Part shown: positions 18,464-26,405 of the stretch, in pieces
Position numbering within the stretch: the first letter of the stretch is position 1
Layout: the number at the start of each line of letters is the position of its first letter
Origin: Arthrobacter sp. YN
Lineage (GTDB): Bacteria; Actinomycetota; Actinomycetes; Actinomycetales; Micrococcaceae
Assembly: GCF_002224285.1 (NCBI RefSeq)
Contig: NZ_CP022436.1
Coordinates: 2,170,001 to 2,234,000, forward strand
Reading direction: 5' to 3'
DNA length: 64,000 nucleotides
Notes under the pieces: generated by a model
Database searches by the model: none
Told to the model about the DNA's origin: nothing
Seen by the model: the letters and a program-made list of their open reading frames with translations, nothing else
Program-made: the position numbers and the translations under genes

Positions 18464-18475
18464 TCAACCGGTTGA
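18464..18475. promoter_or_regulatory. second copy of the FadR/GntR-type operator
   Basis: TCAACCGGTTGA again, here within GTCAACCGGTTGAC (18463-18476) and also preceded by TTGG. It lies 22 nt after the regulator stop and 120 nt before the proposed lactonase start. Confidence 0.75.
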
Positions 18476-18595
18476 CTTGTTAGACGAGTACTCCCATACT
18501 TGGGGTTGCAGCCTGAAAACAGGCCTCGACTTTTTGTGCCAGCGATGCCCCACCTACAGGGAGTGGTGGCTCCGGGCCGGGCAGAGAGCAGTGAC

Positions 18596-20491
18596 ATGTC
18601 CTTACATTCCATCAGGCAGGACCAGCCCTGGAGGGCCGCATCGCTTATGGCCCGTCTTGCGCCGCCCCGTCGCCCTATCGCGTTTGGACCTTGGTCGGCC
18701 GAGCTCGTCGGGGACGAATTGGCATCCATCAGTTACTCCGGCCGACAGGTATTGCGGGCGGTTAAGGCCGTGGTCCGGGACCAGGACTGGCAGACCCCAC
18801 AGCCGTCCGCGTGTGACCTTGACATCATCCAAGCGGACAACGAGTTGCAAGCGCGCTGGACTGTGAAATACAACGGCTATGGAGTCCGCTACACCGGGAG
18901 GCTGCTAGCCAAATTCACTGCCGCCGAGGTGCGGATCAGCTTTGAGGGTGTGGCAGTCCATCCGTTCCGTAGCAATCGGATCGGCCTTGTTGTGTTGCAT
19001 CCTCCCTCTGACGCCGGCAGGACCATTACAGTGGAGCACCCCGACGGCAGTAGCACAACCACACTATTTCCTGACACCATCAGCCCCCACCAGCCATTTA
19101 TGGACATAGCGGCTCTCGAATGGGCCGACGTCGGCACGGCCTTCAGATTGTCCTTCGCTGGCGAGGTATTTGAGACCGAGGACCAACGGAACTGGACGGA
19201 CGCGTCCTTCAAGACGTACAGCACACCGCTTGCGCGGCCGTTTCCAGTCACAGTCGCCGCCGGTACGACTGTCCGGCAATCGCTACTCCTGGAAGCGGCC
19301 ACGCTTGAACCGCGGGCGGCTGTCGAAGCCCCGTCCTCTGCGGGGCGGGCGCACCCGGCGGGTCAGCCGACGGCGGGTTCCGCCCGGATCGGGAAGCAGG
19401 CAGGTCAGGTACCGGCGCTGGGAGTGGGCGCAGGGTTGCGGCCTCAGATGCTCCCAGACATCCCCCAACTGGATGCCATTATGGTGGAACTAGTTGGACG
19501 GCTCCAAGACGGCCGTGAAGTCGGCTGGAACGCCCAATTGGAGGCAGCTGCCGATGTGGCCGCCCGACATGGAGCAGGGTTGGATATCCGGGCCGTAACC
19601 CCTGATGTGCTCAGTGCTGTGCCCGCCCTTGCCCCATACCTGCCGCGGGCGAAGCGACTCGCAGTTTTCCATCCGGATAGCCATATCACTGAGCCCAAAA
19701 CATGGCAGGACCTGCAGATAGCCCTACAGGACGCGGGATTCCGCGGAAGCCTCCTTGCTGGCGTCCGGTCCCATTTCACCGAGTTGAACCGAAACATCGA
19801 GCGCATGCCACCGCACTTTGATGCCCTCACCTTCAGCATCACACCGCAGATGCACAGCACCGGGGTCGCTGACATTATCGACAGCGTGCCCATGCAGCAG
19901 TTGGTGGCCCAAAACGCCCTGCGTCTAGGTCGCCGCAAGCCACTGCACATAGGCCCAGTAACCCTGCGTCCGCGGTTCAATGCCGTGGCGACCTCCGGCC
20001 TTGCTTCCCAGGTTGAAGCTGATGAACTGCAGGGCCACCCCTTCACAGCGGCTTGGCTACTGGCGAGCATCAGAGCGTTGACTGTTGATGGTGTGGCCTC
20101 AGCGAGCTACTTCGAGGCATCCGGCCCGGGTGGAATCACCGACGCCGACGGACTTTTGAACCCGGCTGGTCAATTGCTGAAGGAGCTAGCAGCACTCCGG
20201 TGGGCAGATGTCCTATCGGTCGACCCTGCAGGAGGTCCAACCACGCTTTATCCGGTCCAGTCACCGGCCGGACTTATTGTTTTCGCCGGAAATCTGTCCG
20301 GAGAAGCGGTCGTCGTGGACCTGCAGCTTCCAGAGGGGGAAACCGCCGATGGGAGCACTTGCACCGTTTTCGGGCAGGACACTACTACCTACATTGATTT
20401 CAATGCCCATGTCGGGGAATGCTCACCCCGTGGGCGGATGACCCTCGGCCCCTGGACAGCTGGCGTCATTCGCTTCCCGGCGACCAACTGA
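18596..20491 (+). CDS. apnL: D-apionate lactonase-like protein
   Basis: 631 aa from the ATG at 18596; the frame is open to 18500 but that extension crosses the likely promoter. The N-terminal ~250 residues form a beta-rich domain (RPIAFGPWSAELVGDELASI, VKYNGYGVRYTGRLLAKF, WTDASFKTYSTPLARPFPV). The rest looks like a TIM-barrel region (LVGRLQDGREVGWNAQLEAA, LAGVRSHFTELNRN, FSITPQMHSTG, RPRFNAVATSG). The layout and order fit the ApnL family of D-apionolactone-hydrolysing enzymes as I know it, but this is from memory of the pattern. The operator palindrome upstream and the ApnO/OiaC genes across the regulator support the role. Confidence 0.62.
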   Translation: MSLHSIRQDQPWRAASLMARLAPPRRPIAFGPWSAELVGDELASISYSGRQVLRAVKAVVRDQDWQTPQPSACDLDIIQADNELQARWTVKYNGYGVRYTGRLLAKFTAAEVRISFEGVAVHPFRSNRIGLVVLHPPSDAGRTITVEHPDGSSTTTLFPDTISPHQPFMDIAALEWADVGTAFRLSFAGEVFETEDQRNWTDASFKTYSTPLARPFPVTVAAGTTVRQSLLLEAATLEPRAAVEAPSSAGRAHPAGQPTAGSARIGKQAGQVPALGVGAGLRPQMLPDIPQLDAIMVELVGRLQDGREVGWNAQLEAAADVAARHGAGLDIRAVTPDVLSAVPALAPYLPRAKRLAVFHPDSHITEPKTWQDLQIALQDAGFRGSLLAGVRSHFTELNRNIERMPPHFDALTFSITPQMHSTGVADIIDSVPMQQLVAQNALRLGRRKPLHIGPVTLRPRFNAVATSGLASQVEADELQGHPFTAAWLLASIRALTVDGVASASYFEASGPGGITDADGLLNPAGQLLKELAALRWADVLSVDPAGGPTTLYPVQSPAGLIVFAGNLSGEAVVVDLQLPEGETADGSTCTVFGQDTTTYIDFNAHVGECSPRGRMTLGPWTAGVIRFPATN

Positions 20492-20548
20492 ACAAGACAC
20501 ACTTCCTGCCGTACCGACGGCAGCGAGTCTTTAGCGAAAGGAGACCCA

Positions 20549-21304
20549 ATGGGTCTGCGACTTGAAGGAAAAAGTGCCCTGGTTACCGGGGCAGGTTCCG
20601 GGATTGGCCTTGCCATAGCCCAGCGCTTCGTTTACGAAGGGGCCACCGTCTATTTTGCCGACATCAATACCGCTGCCGCCGAAAAGGCGGCAGCGGACAC
20701 CGGTGCTGCGCGCGCCTACGCCCTCCAAGTGGACATCTCGGATGAAGAAAGTGTGGCCGGCGCCTATGCAACCATCGGCGCTAACGGGACGCTGGATATC
20801 GTGGTAGCCAACGCGGGCGTCCAACTCTTCGGCCAGGATGCGAAGGTTGGCGACCTCGACCTAACAGTCTGGGAAAAGACCGTCAGCATTAACCAGCGCG
20901 GGACATTTCTCACCCTGAAGCATGCCGTCCGGGCGATGGAAACGCGGGGGGGCTCCATCATCTGTACAGGAAGCCCCACGGCCATCGTGGCCTGCGGCCA
21001 GACCTTCACCGCCTACACGAGCTCCAAGGCCGGAGTACACGGCCTGGCGCGAGTGGTAGCCGCCGACTACGCCCACACCGGAATCCGCGTAAACACAGTA
21101 GTGCCGGGCTACACGGAAACCCCACTGGTGCAAGCAATCGCGCAAGACCCCGCCAGCCGTGCGGGCCTGGTTGATTCCACCATGCTGGGACGCCCCGGGA
21201 CAGTGACAGATGTCGAAGGCATCATGGTCTTCCTGGCCAGCGACGAATCCGCGTACGCCACCGGAGGGATCTTCACCGTCGATGGAGGTCTGACCGCTCT
21301 GTAG
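20549..21304 (+). CDS. short-chain dehydrogenase/reductase, probably the sugar (apiose) dehydrogenase
   Basis: 251 aa classical SDR. Cofactor motif TGAGSGIG at 13-20 with acidic D38 after the second strand (FADIN), which favours NAD(H). NAG motif VVANAG near 85-90, catalytic S142, Y156 and K160 (YTSSK), and the C-terminal FLASDESAYATGGIFTVDGG. AAAGGAG lies 7 nt before the ATG. It is 57 nt downstream of the lactonase on the same strand, so it likely oxidises a sugar to the lactone (D-apiose to apionolactone fits). The substrate is inferred from context only. Confidence 0.8.
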   Translation: MGLRLEGKSALVTGAGSGIGLAIAQRFVYEGATVYFADINTAAAEKAAADTGAARAYALQVDISDEESVAGAYATIGANGTLDIVVANAGVQLFGQDAKVGDLDLTVWEKTVSINQRGTFLTLKHAVRAMETRGGSIICTGSPTAIVACGQTFTAYTSSKAGVHGLARVVAADYAHTGIRVNTVVPGYTETPLVQAIAQDPASRAGLVDSTMLGRPGTVTDVEGIMVFLASDESAYATGGIFTVDGGLTAL

Positions 21305-21682
21305 GACAGGGGTCTGACTCCACTATGCTTCGCGAACGCGAGCCTGGCCAGCGATGATTCCGCTTAGCCCGCCGGTGGGATGTCCAATGGGCGGCGACCA
21401 TATAACCAAGCCCTGCCCTTCCTCCGCGCCACTGTCGCCCTACGTTGTAGCGCCCTTCTCGCCTTCCAACCATCGAATCTGCTAATCGTCGGCAAGGTCC
21501 CGTTGAGTCATGCTGAGCAAGGTGACTGATGGATCCGCATCGGCAAAGATAAAAAGGAAACCAATGGCCAACATCTTATTCAGACTAAACCCCGCCCCAA
21601 TGTGCAGGAGCAGCGTCCGTCCTGCTAGAAGAAGTGCACCAAGATGTCCTGGAGGCGTTTGCTGTGGTGGGCGGTTCGGGGC
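21305..21682. other. intergenic stretch with a probable SDR tail remnant
   Basis: At about 21332-21375 the plus strand reads ANASLASDDSA, a stop, then PAGG. This is close to the end of the preceding SDR (FLASDESAYATGG) but out of context, so it may be the relic of a second SDR copy. Around 21564 a 40-codon frame with an AAAAGGA site (MANILFRLNPAP) runs into the nucleoside hydrolase start; it looks like a decayed fragment. Confidence 0.3.
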
Positions 21683-22519
21683 ATGAACATGATCGCTGTC
21701 GAACCCCGCTGCCGTCTCATTCTCGACAATGACTGGGCGGGTGATCCGGACGGGCTCCTCGGGCTGGCGCACCATGCGCTATCGCCGGGCAACGAATTGG
21801 TCGCTGTTACCAGTTCGCTAACTAATCCGATGTTTGGGCCCCCGGAGGGCATGGCGAAGGTTGGTGCGAATTTTGCTGAGGACCTGCTAAGTGTTCTGAA
21901 GCCCGATGAACCCGTATCCGTGCACGCTGGCCCTGATGCCCCCTTCGACGGCCAGGCCCGAGAGACTGCTGCTGCGCGCGCCATCATTTCCGCAGTCAAG
22001 GCACACGGACATACCCAAGTGGTCCTGGTGTGCGCGGGACCGCTCACAAATGTTGCCGACGCACTCCTCCTGCAGCCGGATATTGCTTCCATGTTCACCC
22101 TCGTGTGGGTAGGGGGCTCGGCCAGGGGCGATGATGAGGAGGAGTACAACTATTTCACAGACGCGGCAGCTGCACGTTTCGTCCTCGACAATCACCAACT
22201 CGCAGTATGGCAGTTTCCTTCTGAGACTTACCGAAGAATGGTCATATCTGTTGCGGAACTCGATTACTCACTTCGGAACGGGGGTCCTGGAGGTGTCTGG
22301 CTCTGGGAACGGTTCAACAGGCTGGAGGTTCCAGATTTCGTCAAGTTTGGTCCCTTGTGGTGCCTTGGGGACAGTGCACCCCTCATAGTGACGGCACTGG
22401 ATGACATTACGTGCACATACGAAGAGACAAGCGCCGTGCCTTACCGAAGGATTTACACATCGGTGGACACCAGGTTAATAATCTCGGATTTCTTCGCACG
22501 CCTTAATATGCAGAAGTAG
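21683..22519 (+). CDS. nucleoside hydrolase family protein
   Basis: 278 aa from the ATG at 21683; an upstream ATG at 21644 is in frame but adds an unlikely W-rich leader. The N-terminal DNDWAGDPDGLLGLAHH replaces the canonical DTDxGxDDA calcium-binding motif of inosine/uridine-preferring nucleoside hydrolases, with the key aspartates kept. The middle VVLVCAGPLTNVADAL and VWVGGSA are family hallmarks. Members cut N-ribosidic bonds. The link to the neighbouring sugar genes is unclear. No strong ribosome site is visible, so expression level is uncertain. Confidence 0.78.
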   Translation: MNMIAVEPRCRLILDNDWAGDPDGLLGLAHHALSPGNELVAVTSSLTNPMFGPPEGMAKVGANFAEDLLSVLKPDEPVSVHAGPDAPFDGQARETAAARAIISAVKAHGHTQVVLVCAGPLTNVADALLLQPDIASMFTLVWVGGSARGDDEEEYNYFTDAAAARFVLDNHQLAVWQFPSETYRRMVISVAELDYSLRNGGPGGVWLWERFNRLEVPDFVKFGPLWCLGDSAPLIVTALDDITCTYEETSAVPYRRIYTSVDTRLIISDFFARLNMQK

Positions 22520-22527
22520 GTTCCCGA

Positions 22528-22880
22528 CACTGCCACCAATCCGGTCAACGGCGATGAAGCCAAACTTGGGCTTGTAGCCGAACACCTATTCGTAGTTGCC
22601 GGAGACGGTCCAAGCGATGTAGCCGCGGACGGAATGCAGTCGGTCAGGCAGGAGGCTACGAAGTCCAAGGCGACGTGCAGGTAGTCCGTCGTCGCGTATC
22701 GTCTTCGCTCGCGAGGCCGGTTTCGGTGACGATGACCGGGATACCTGCAACCCGAAGCCGTCACCGCGGGAAGCTTCCAGGACGCGTTCGTTGACGGCCC
22801 AGCCCACCAGAAGGTTGGGTGGGCTTTGATGGCGGCGGCACGGTGTTCTGCCAGCTTTACCTCAAACGCAGCCTCCGTGG
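22528..22880 (-). pseudogene. degraded GH1 beta-glucosidase remnant
   Basis: Minus-strand pieces in several frames match the intact GH1 gene at 42873-44144: EVKLAEHRAAAIKAHP (intact: DVKLAAHHAGRDAIKARYP), VNERVLEASRGD (VNERFLEASRGD), VRGYIAWTV (VRGYIAWTA) and FGFIAVDRIG (FGLIAVDRAT). They are in the same order but with internal deletions and frame changes. The equivalent region of the intact gene is more than twice as long. A second GH1 gene has therefore decayed here. Confidence 0.8.
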
Positions 22881-22954
22881 AGCAGGACAGTGAAGTATGC
22901 CGAGGCATACGCTCTCATCAGCGGCAAGACTGTTCGTCCGCCTGTGGACGTCAA

Positions 22955-23690
22955 GCAGGCCTAGCGGCTGCTGAGGCTCGTCCGGTAGTCAAGGATCTTC
23001 CGCTCGTTGTCTTCGCGCCAAGTTCGGAATTCTGCCTGTTGGCGCGAAGCTTCCTGCGAGCCTGCGTTGCCTGCACCTCGCCGAATCCTGTGCGCTGACG
23101 TCAGCGTGCTTGAGTGCCCGGATACGACGCTCATGGGCCCGTCGCTGCTGCCGGAGAGCGTCACCCTTGGCGTCTGCTGTGTGTCCTTGCCTGGGCGTTT
23201 AGTTATCCCGGGCAGGTTAAACTGCTGTGGGAGCGGCGGCAGCTGTTGTGATGCAGCCCTTTGCTCTTCGCTTCCGAGAGAGAAGCGACCACGGTCTTGC
23301 CGTCCTTGAGGCGTCCCGTGGTGGGTCCGGAGATGCTCAACACCGTGCCCTCGAACTGGCGGCAGATCTTGCATTCCTCGGGCATCCGAAACTAGGGCCG
23401 TGTCAATGCCCGATTCACGGATCCGTCCCGTGTGGCCCTGCAGCATCGCGTTCGACGTCGCGGACCGTGCAGCCATTTCCGCATAAGAGGACATGCCCCA
23501 GCGCCGGCCAGCAGTGCCCCGGAAGCCCGTGACACCGTTCTTCGCCAACCGCGTCAGGATCATCTGGGACCCTTCCCGCCTCGCGACCGGCCCAGCGTCG
23601 TCTGTACTGCGTGGTGAAGACCGGCTTGTCCTTCCTCTTGGCGCCAATCACGGGCAGTTGCCTTGGTTGCCATCATCACGAGCTTTCCCG
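22955..23690 (-). pseudogene. frameshifted fragment of a phage minor capsid (head) protein
   Basis: One minus-strand frame gives LAKNGVTGFRGTAGRRWGMS followed by SYAEMAARSATSNAMLQGH. The next frame gives EECKICRQFEGTVLSISGP and LHHNSCRRSHS. The first frame then resumes with RIRRGAGNAGSQEASRQQAE, FRTWREDNERKILDYRTS and LSSR. This is the pattern of actinophage minor capsid protein 2/head morphogenesis proteins (cysteine pair, NCRHS, C-terminal YRTSL). The N-terminal half is missing and at least two frameshifts are present. No other phage genes are nearby. Confidence 0.7.
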
Positions 23691-23714
23691 GTGGTGATCT
23701 ACGGCACATTACGC

Positions 23715-23729
23715 TTTCGATCATCGAAA
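23715..23729. promoter_or_regulatory. IclR-type operator upstream of the ABC transporter operon
   Basis: TTTCGATCATCGAAA is a perfect 7+1+7 palindrome, 111 nt before the binding-protein start. The same palindrome (differing only in the central base) recurs at 30515-30529 in the IclR/hydrolase divergent promoter. The pairing suggests that the IclR protein encoded at 29636-30463 controls both units; inferred. Confidence 0.75.
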
Positions 23730-23839
23730 TTGCTATGTTCGGCGACCTCTGCGTTGCCTGAATCTTAGAAGCAGCCGTTACATACCGGCTCCCAACGTTC
23801 TTTTTCCGTTTGCCACATCAGAATGCAAAGGCGCACAAC

Positions 23840-25396
23840 ATGAAACACCTGAACTCCACCGCCCGTGCGAGCTCCGCCGTTCTGGCAGGGGCGCTCTTGC
23901 TGGGATCGCTGACCGCCTGTGGCGGCGGCTCTGGCCAGACCACTGCGAAGGCAGATACCGGCAGCCTGACATTGGCCGTTGACCACGATGCTGCATCCTT
24001 TGGCTTTGATCCGCTGCGTGTTGTGGGTGCCCAGCGGCAGTTTTTCGAGGGCCTCTACGAGAGCCTGATGTCGCTTCAGCCGGACGGCTCGGCAGGTCCG
24101 GGACTGGCCAAGGAGTTCAGCTACAACGCGGACAACACAGTTCTGACGCTGACACTCAAGGACGATGTAACGTTCACGGATGGCTCCAAGCTTGACGCGG
24201 AACTGGTCAAGGCGAACCTTGACCGCCGGTCCGATCCGGCGCTGAGCGCCTACTCCGCGGTGGCCAAGGGCGGAGCCCAGGAAATCGCTTCAGTTGACGT
24301 GGTCGGCCCCACCCAGGTGGCTTTGACCTTTGCCAAGCCGCAGCCTGGTTTCGAGAATAACCTGACGTCCACCACTGGCATGATCGTGGGCAAGAACGGC
24401 GTCACGGACAGCGCAAGCCTTTCCGCAACCCCGGATGGTTCTGGCCCCTACACCCTGGATCCTTCAACGGTGAAGGGCAACAAGTACGTGATGGTGAAGA
24501 ACGAGAAGAGCCCTGAGGCAGCGAAGTACGCGTTCAATAAGGTGATCTTCAGCGTTGTCCTTGACCCCCAGGCCCGGGCTAATGCACTGGTGTCCGGCCA
24601 GGCAGATGTGGCGATGCTGACCTCGAACACCGTTGACTTCGCCAAGTCCAAGGGCGTGGGGGTGTCCCAGATTGGGGGCACCGTCAACACCATGGTCTCC
24701 TTCGACAAGATCGGCAAGACCTCCCCGGCGTTTGCCGAGGAGAAGGTCCGCCAGGCGTTCCAGTACGCGATCAACCGCCAGGCCCTGGTGGACGCGCTAC
24801 ATAAGGGTGACATCCCTGCCTGGAACGCCCTGCCAAAGGACTCACCGGGATTCACCAAGGACCTTGATACTAAGTTCGCCTACAACCCGGACAAGGCCAA
24901 GAGCCTGCTGGCCGAAGCAGGCTACCCTAACGGCTTGGAGTTCACCATTGTCGCCGGCGCCCAAACCCAGACCGACCTGCAAGCAGTGCAGAAGGATCTC
25001 GCGGCCGTCGGAATCACCATGAACGTGAAGATGGCCTCCTCCACTGATGAAGCTTTCGCTGCCGTCGCCACCACGCCTCTGGGTTACGCCGCGCTTGACT
25101 GGAGTAATCCCGTGGGCTTCATGTACGGAGCTGTCCTGAACGGCTTCACCAACGTGCAAAAGGCCACCGACGAGCAGCTCAGCGCTGCCACCGGCGAGCT
25201 CGCTGCCGCCAAGGACGAAGCCGCAATCAAGGCTGCTGCCACCAAGCTGAACACCCGTCTGGTGGAATCGGGATGGATGATCCCGCTGTACGAGGCGCTG
25301 ACCAACCAGGGGTACAACACCAAGAAGGTGGCGCCGGTGCAGTTCGCGGGCACCAATGCCTACCCGCTCCTCTCGTCCTACAAGCCAGCCAGCTAA
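23840..25396 (+). CDS. ABC transporter substrate-binding lipoprotein, peptide/nickel (family 5) type
   Basis: 518 aa from the ATG at 23840 with AAAGG 8 nt upstream. A signal peptide with lipobox LTAC (cysteine near residue 27) anchors it outside the membrane. The body shows family-5 features: VGAQRQFFEGLYESLMS, FTDGSKLDAELVKANL, GSGPYTLD, VRQAFQYAINRQALVDAL and NPDKAKSLLAEAGYP. Family members bind oligopeptides, nickel or plant-derived oligosaccharides and glycosides. The surrounding glycosidase and esterase genes suggest a plant glycoside ligand. First gene of a four-gene transporter operon. Confidence 0.9.
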   Translation: MKHLNSTARASSAVLAGALLLGSLTACGGGSGQTTAKADTGSLTLAVDHDAASFGFDPLRVVGAQRQFFEGLYESLMSLQPDGSAGPGLAKEFSYNADNTVLTLTLKDDVTFTDGSKLDAELVKANLDRRSDPALSAYSAVAKGGAQEIASVDVVGPTQVALTFAKPQPGFENNLTSTTGMIVGKNGVTDSASLSATPDGSGPYTLDPSTVKGNKYVMVKNEKSPEAAKYAFNKVIFSVVLDPQARANALVSGQADVAMLTSNTVDFAKSKGVGVSQIGGTVNTMVSFDKIGKTSPAFAEEKVRQAFQYAINRQALVDALHKGDIPAWNALPKDSPGFTKDLDTKFAYNPDKAKSLLAEAGYPNGLEFTIVAGAQTQTDLQAVQKDLAAVGITMNVKMASSTDEAFAAVATTPLGYAALDWSNPVGFMYGAVLNGFTNVQKATDEQLSAATGELAAAKDEAAIKAAATKLNTRLVESGWMIPLYEALTNQGYNTKKVAPVQFAGTNAYPLLSSYKPAS

Positions 25397-25463
25397 AACC
25401 GTGGTCCTGCCGGGCGGGCTCCGCGAGAGGCCGCCCGGCAGTGCCTGACCGATGGAGGTCACC

Positions 25464-26405
25464 ATGCCACTATTCATCACCAAACGCCTGCTGATGGCGC
25501 TCGCCACCGTGCTGGTGGTATCAGTGCTGGCATTCCTGCTGGTGCACGCAATGCCCGGCAGCCCGGGGGCCGTTTCCCTCGGAGCAGGCGCCTCCCAGGA
25601 AGCCATCGACGAAGTCAACCAGCGTCTCGGGTGGAATGATCCCCACGTGGTCCAGTTTTTCAGCTGGCTCGGCAACGCAGTGCGGGGTGACCTCGGAATC
25701 TCGCTGATCGACGGACGTTCAGTGAGTGCAGACCTCGCCAGCCGGCTGCCCGTCACGGCGTCACTTGCTGCCGGAGCCACGTTGGTCAGTGCCGTTCTTG
25801 GTATTGCGCTCGGCGTCACCGCGGCCGTCCGGGGCGGCATGGTGGACCGCATCATCGGCGGTGTATGCGGCATGGCAGTTGCCCTCCCGGCCTTCTGGAT
25901 CGGCATCATCTTTGTTTACCTCCTGGCCGTCCAGACCTCCGTTTTCCCGGCCACCGGCTACGTCCCGTTCGAGGTCTCGCCGCAGGACTGGGCTATGTCG
26001 TTGGCCCTGCCGGTGATCACCCTGGCCGTGGGCGGCGGAGCGTTCCTTGCCCGACAGACCAGGGCTTCCATGCTTGAGGCCCTCCAGCAGGAACACATCC
26101 GCACCCTCCGGGCAACCGCCACCCCCACCTGGAAAATCCTCTACGTCCATGCCCTCCGCTACGCTAGCCTGCCGATCGTGGCCGGCATCGCGCTGCAGTT
26201 CATTCAGCTTTTCGGCGGCTCCGTCATCGCCGAGCAGCTGTTCGCCATGCCTGGTCTGGGCCAAGCCGTCCAAAATTCCGTCAGCACCCATGACGCTCCG
26301 TCCGTGCAGGGCGTGGTGGTGATCGCCACCGTTGTGGTGGTCGCCGTGAATCTGGTGCTGGAACTCGCCACCAAGTTCCTCGACCCGAAGTTGCGTGCCT
26401 CATGA
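25464..26405 (+). CDS. ABC transporter permease, DppB type
   Basis: 313 aa from the ATG at 25464, with GGAGG 5 nt upstream; an ATG at 25452 is also in frame. Six hydrophobic segments. N-terminal FITKRLLMALATVLVVSVLA is typical of DppB/OppB. The EAA-like loop interacting with the ATPase is near RTLRATATPTWKILYVHALR, followed by AEQLFAMPGLGQAV. Its stop overlaps the next start by 4 nt. It pairs with the permease half of the following fusion protein. Confidence 0.9.
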   Translation: MPLFITKRLLMALATVLVVSVLAFLLVHAMPGSPGAVSLGAGASQEAIDEVNQRLGWNDPHVVQFFSWLGNAVRGDLGISLIDGRSVSADLASRLPVTASLAAGATLVSAVLGIALGVTAAVRGGMVDRIIGGVCGMAVALPAFWIGIIFVYLLAVQTSVFPATGYVPFEVSPQDWAMSLALPVITLAVGGGAFLARQTRASMLEALQQEHIRTLRATATPTWKILYVHALRYASLPIVAGIALQFIQLFGGSVIAEQLFAMPGLGQAVQNSVSTHDAPSVQGVVVIATVVVVAVNLVLELATKFLDPKLRAS

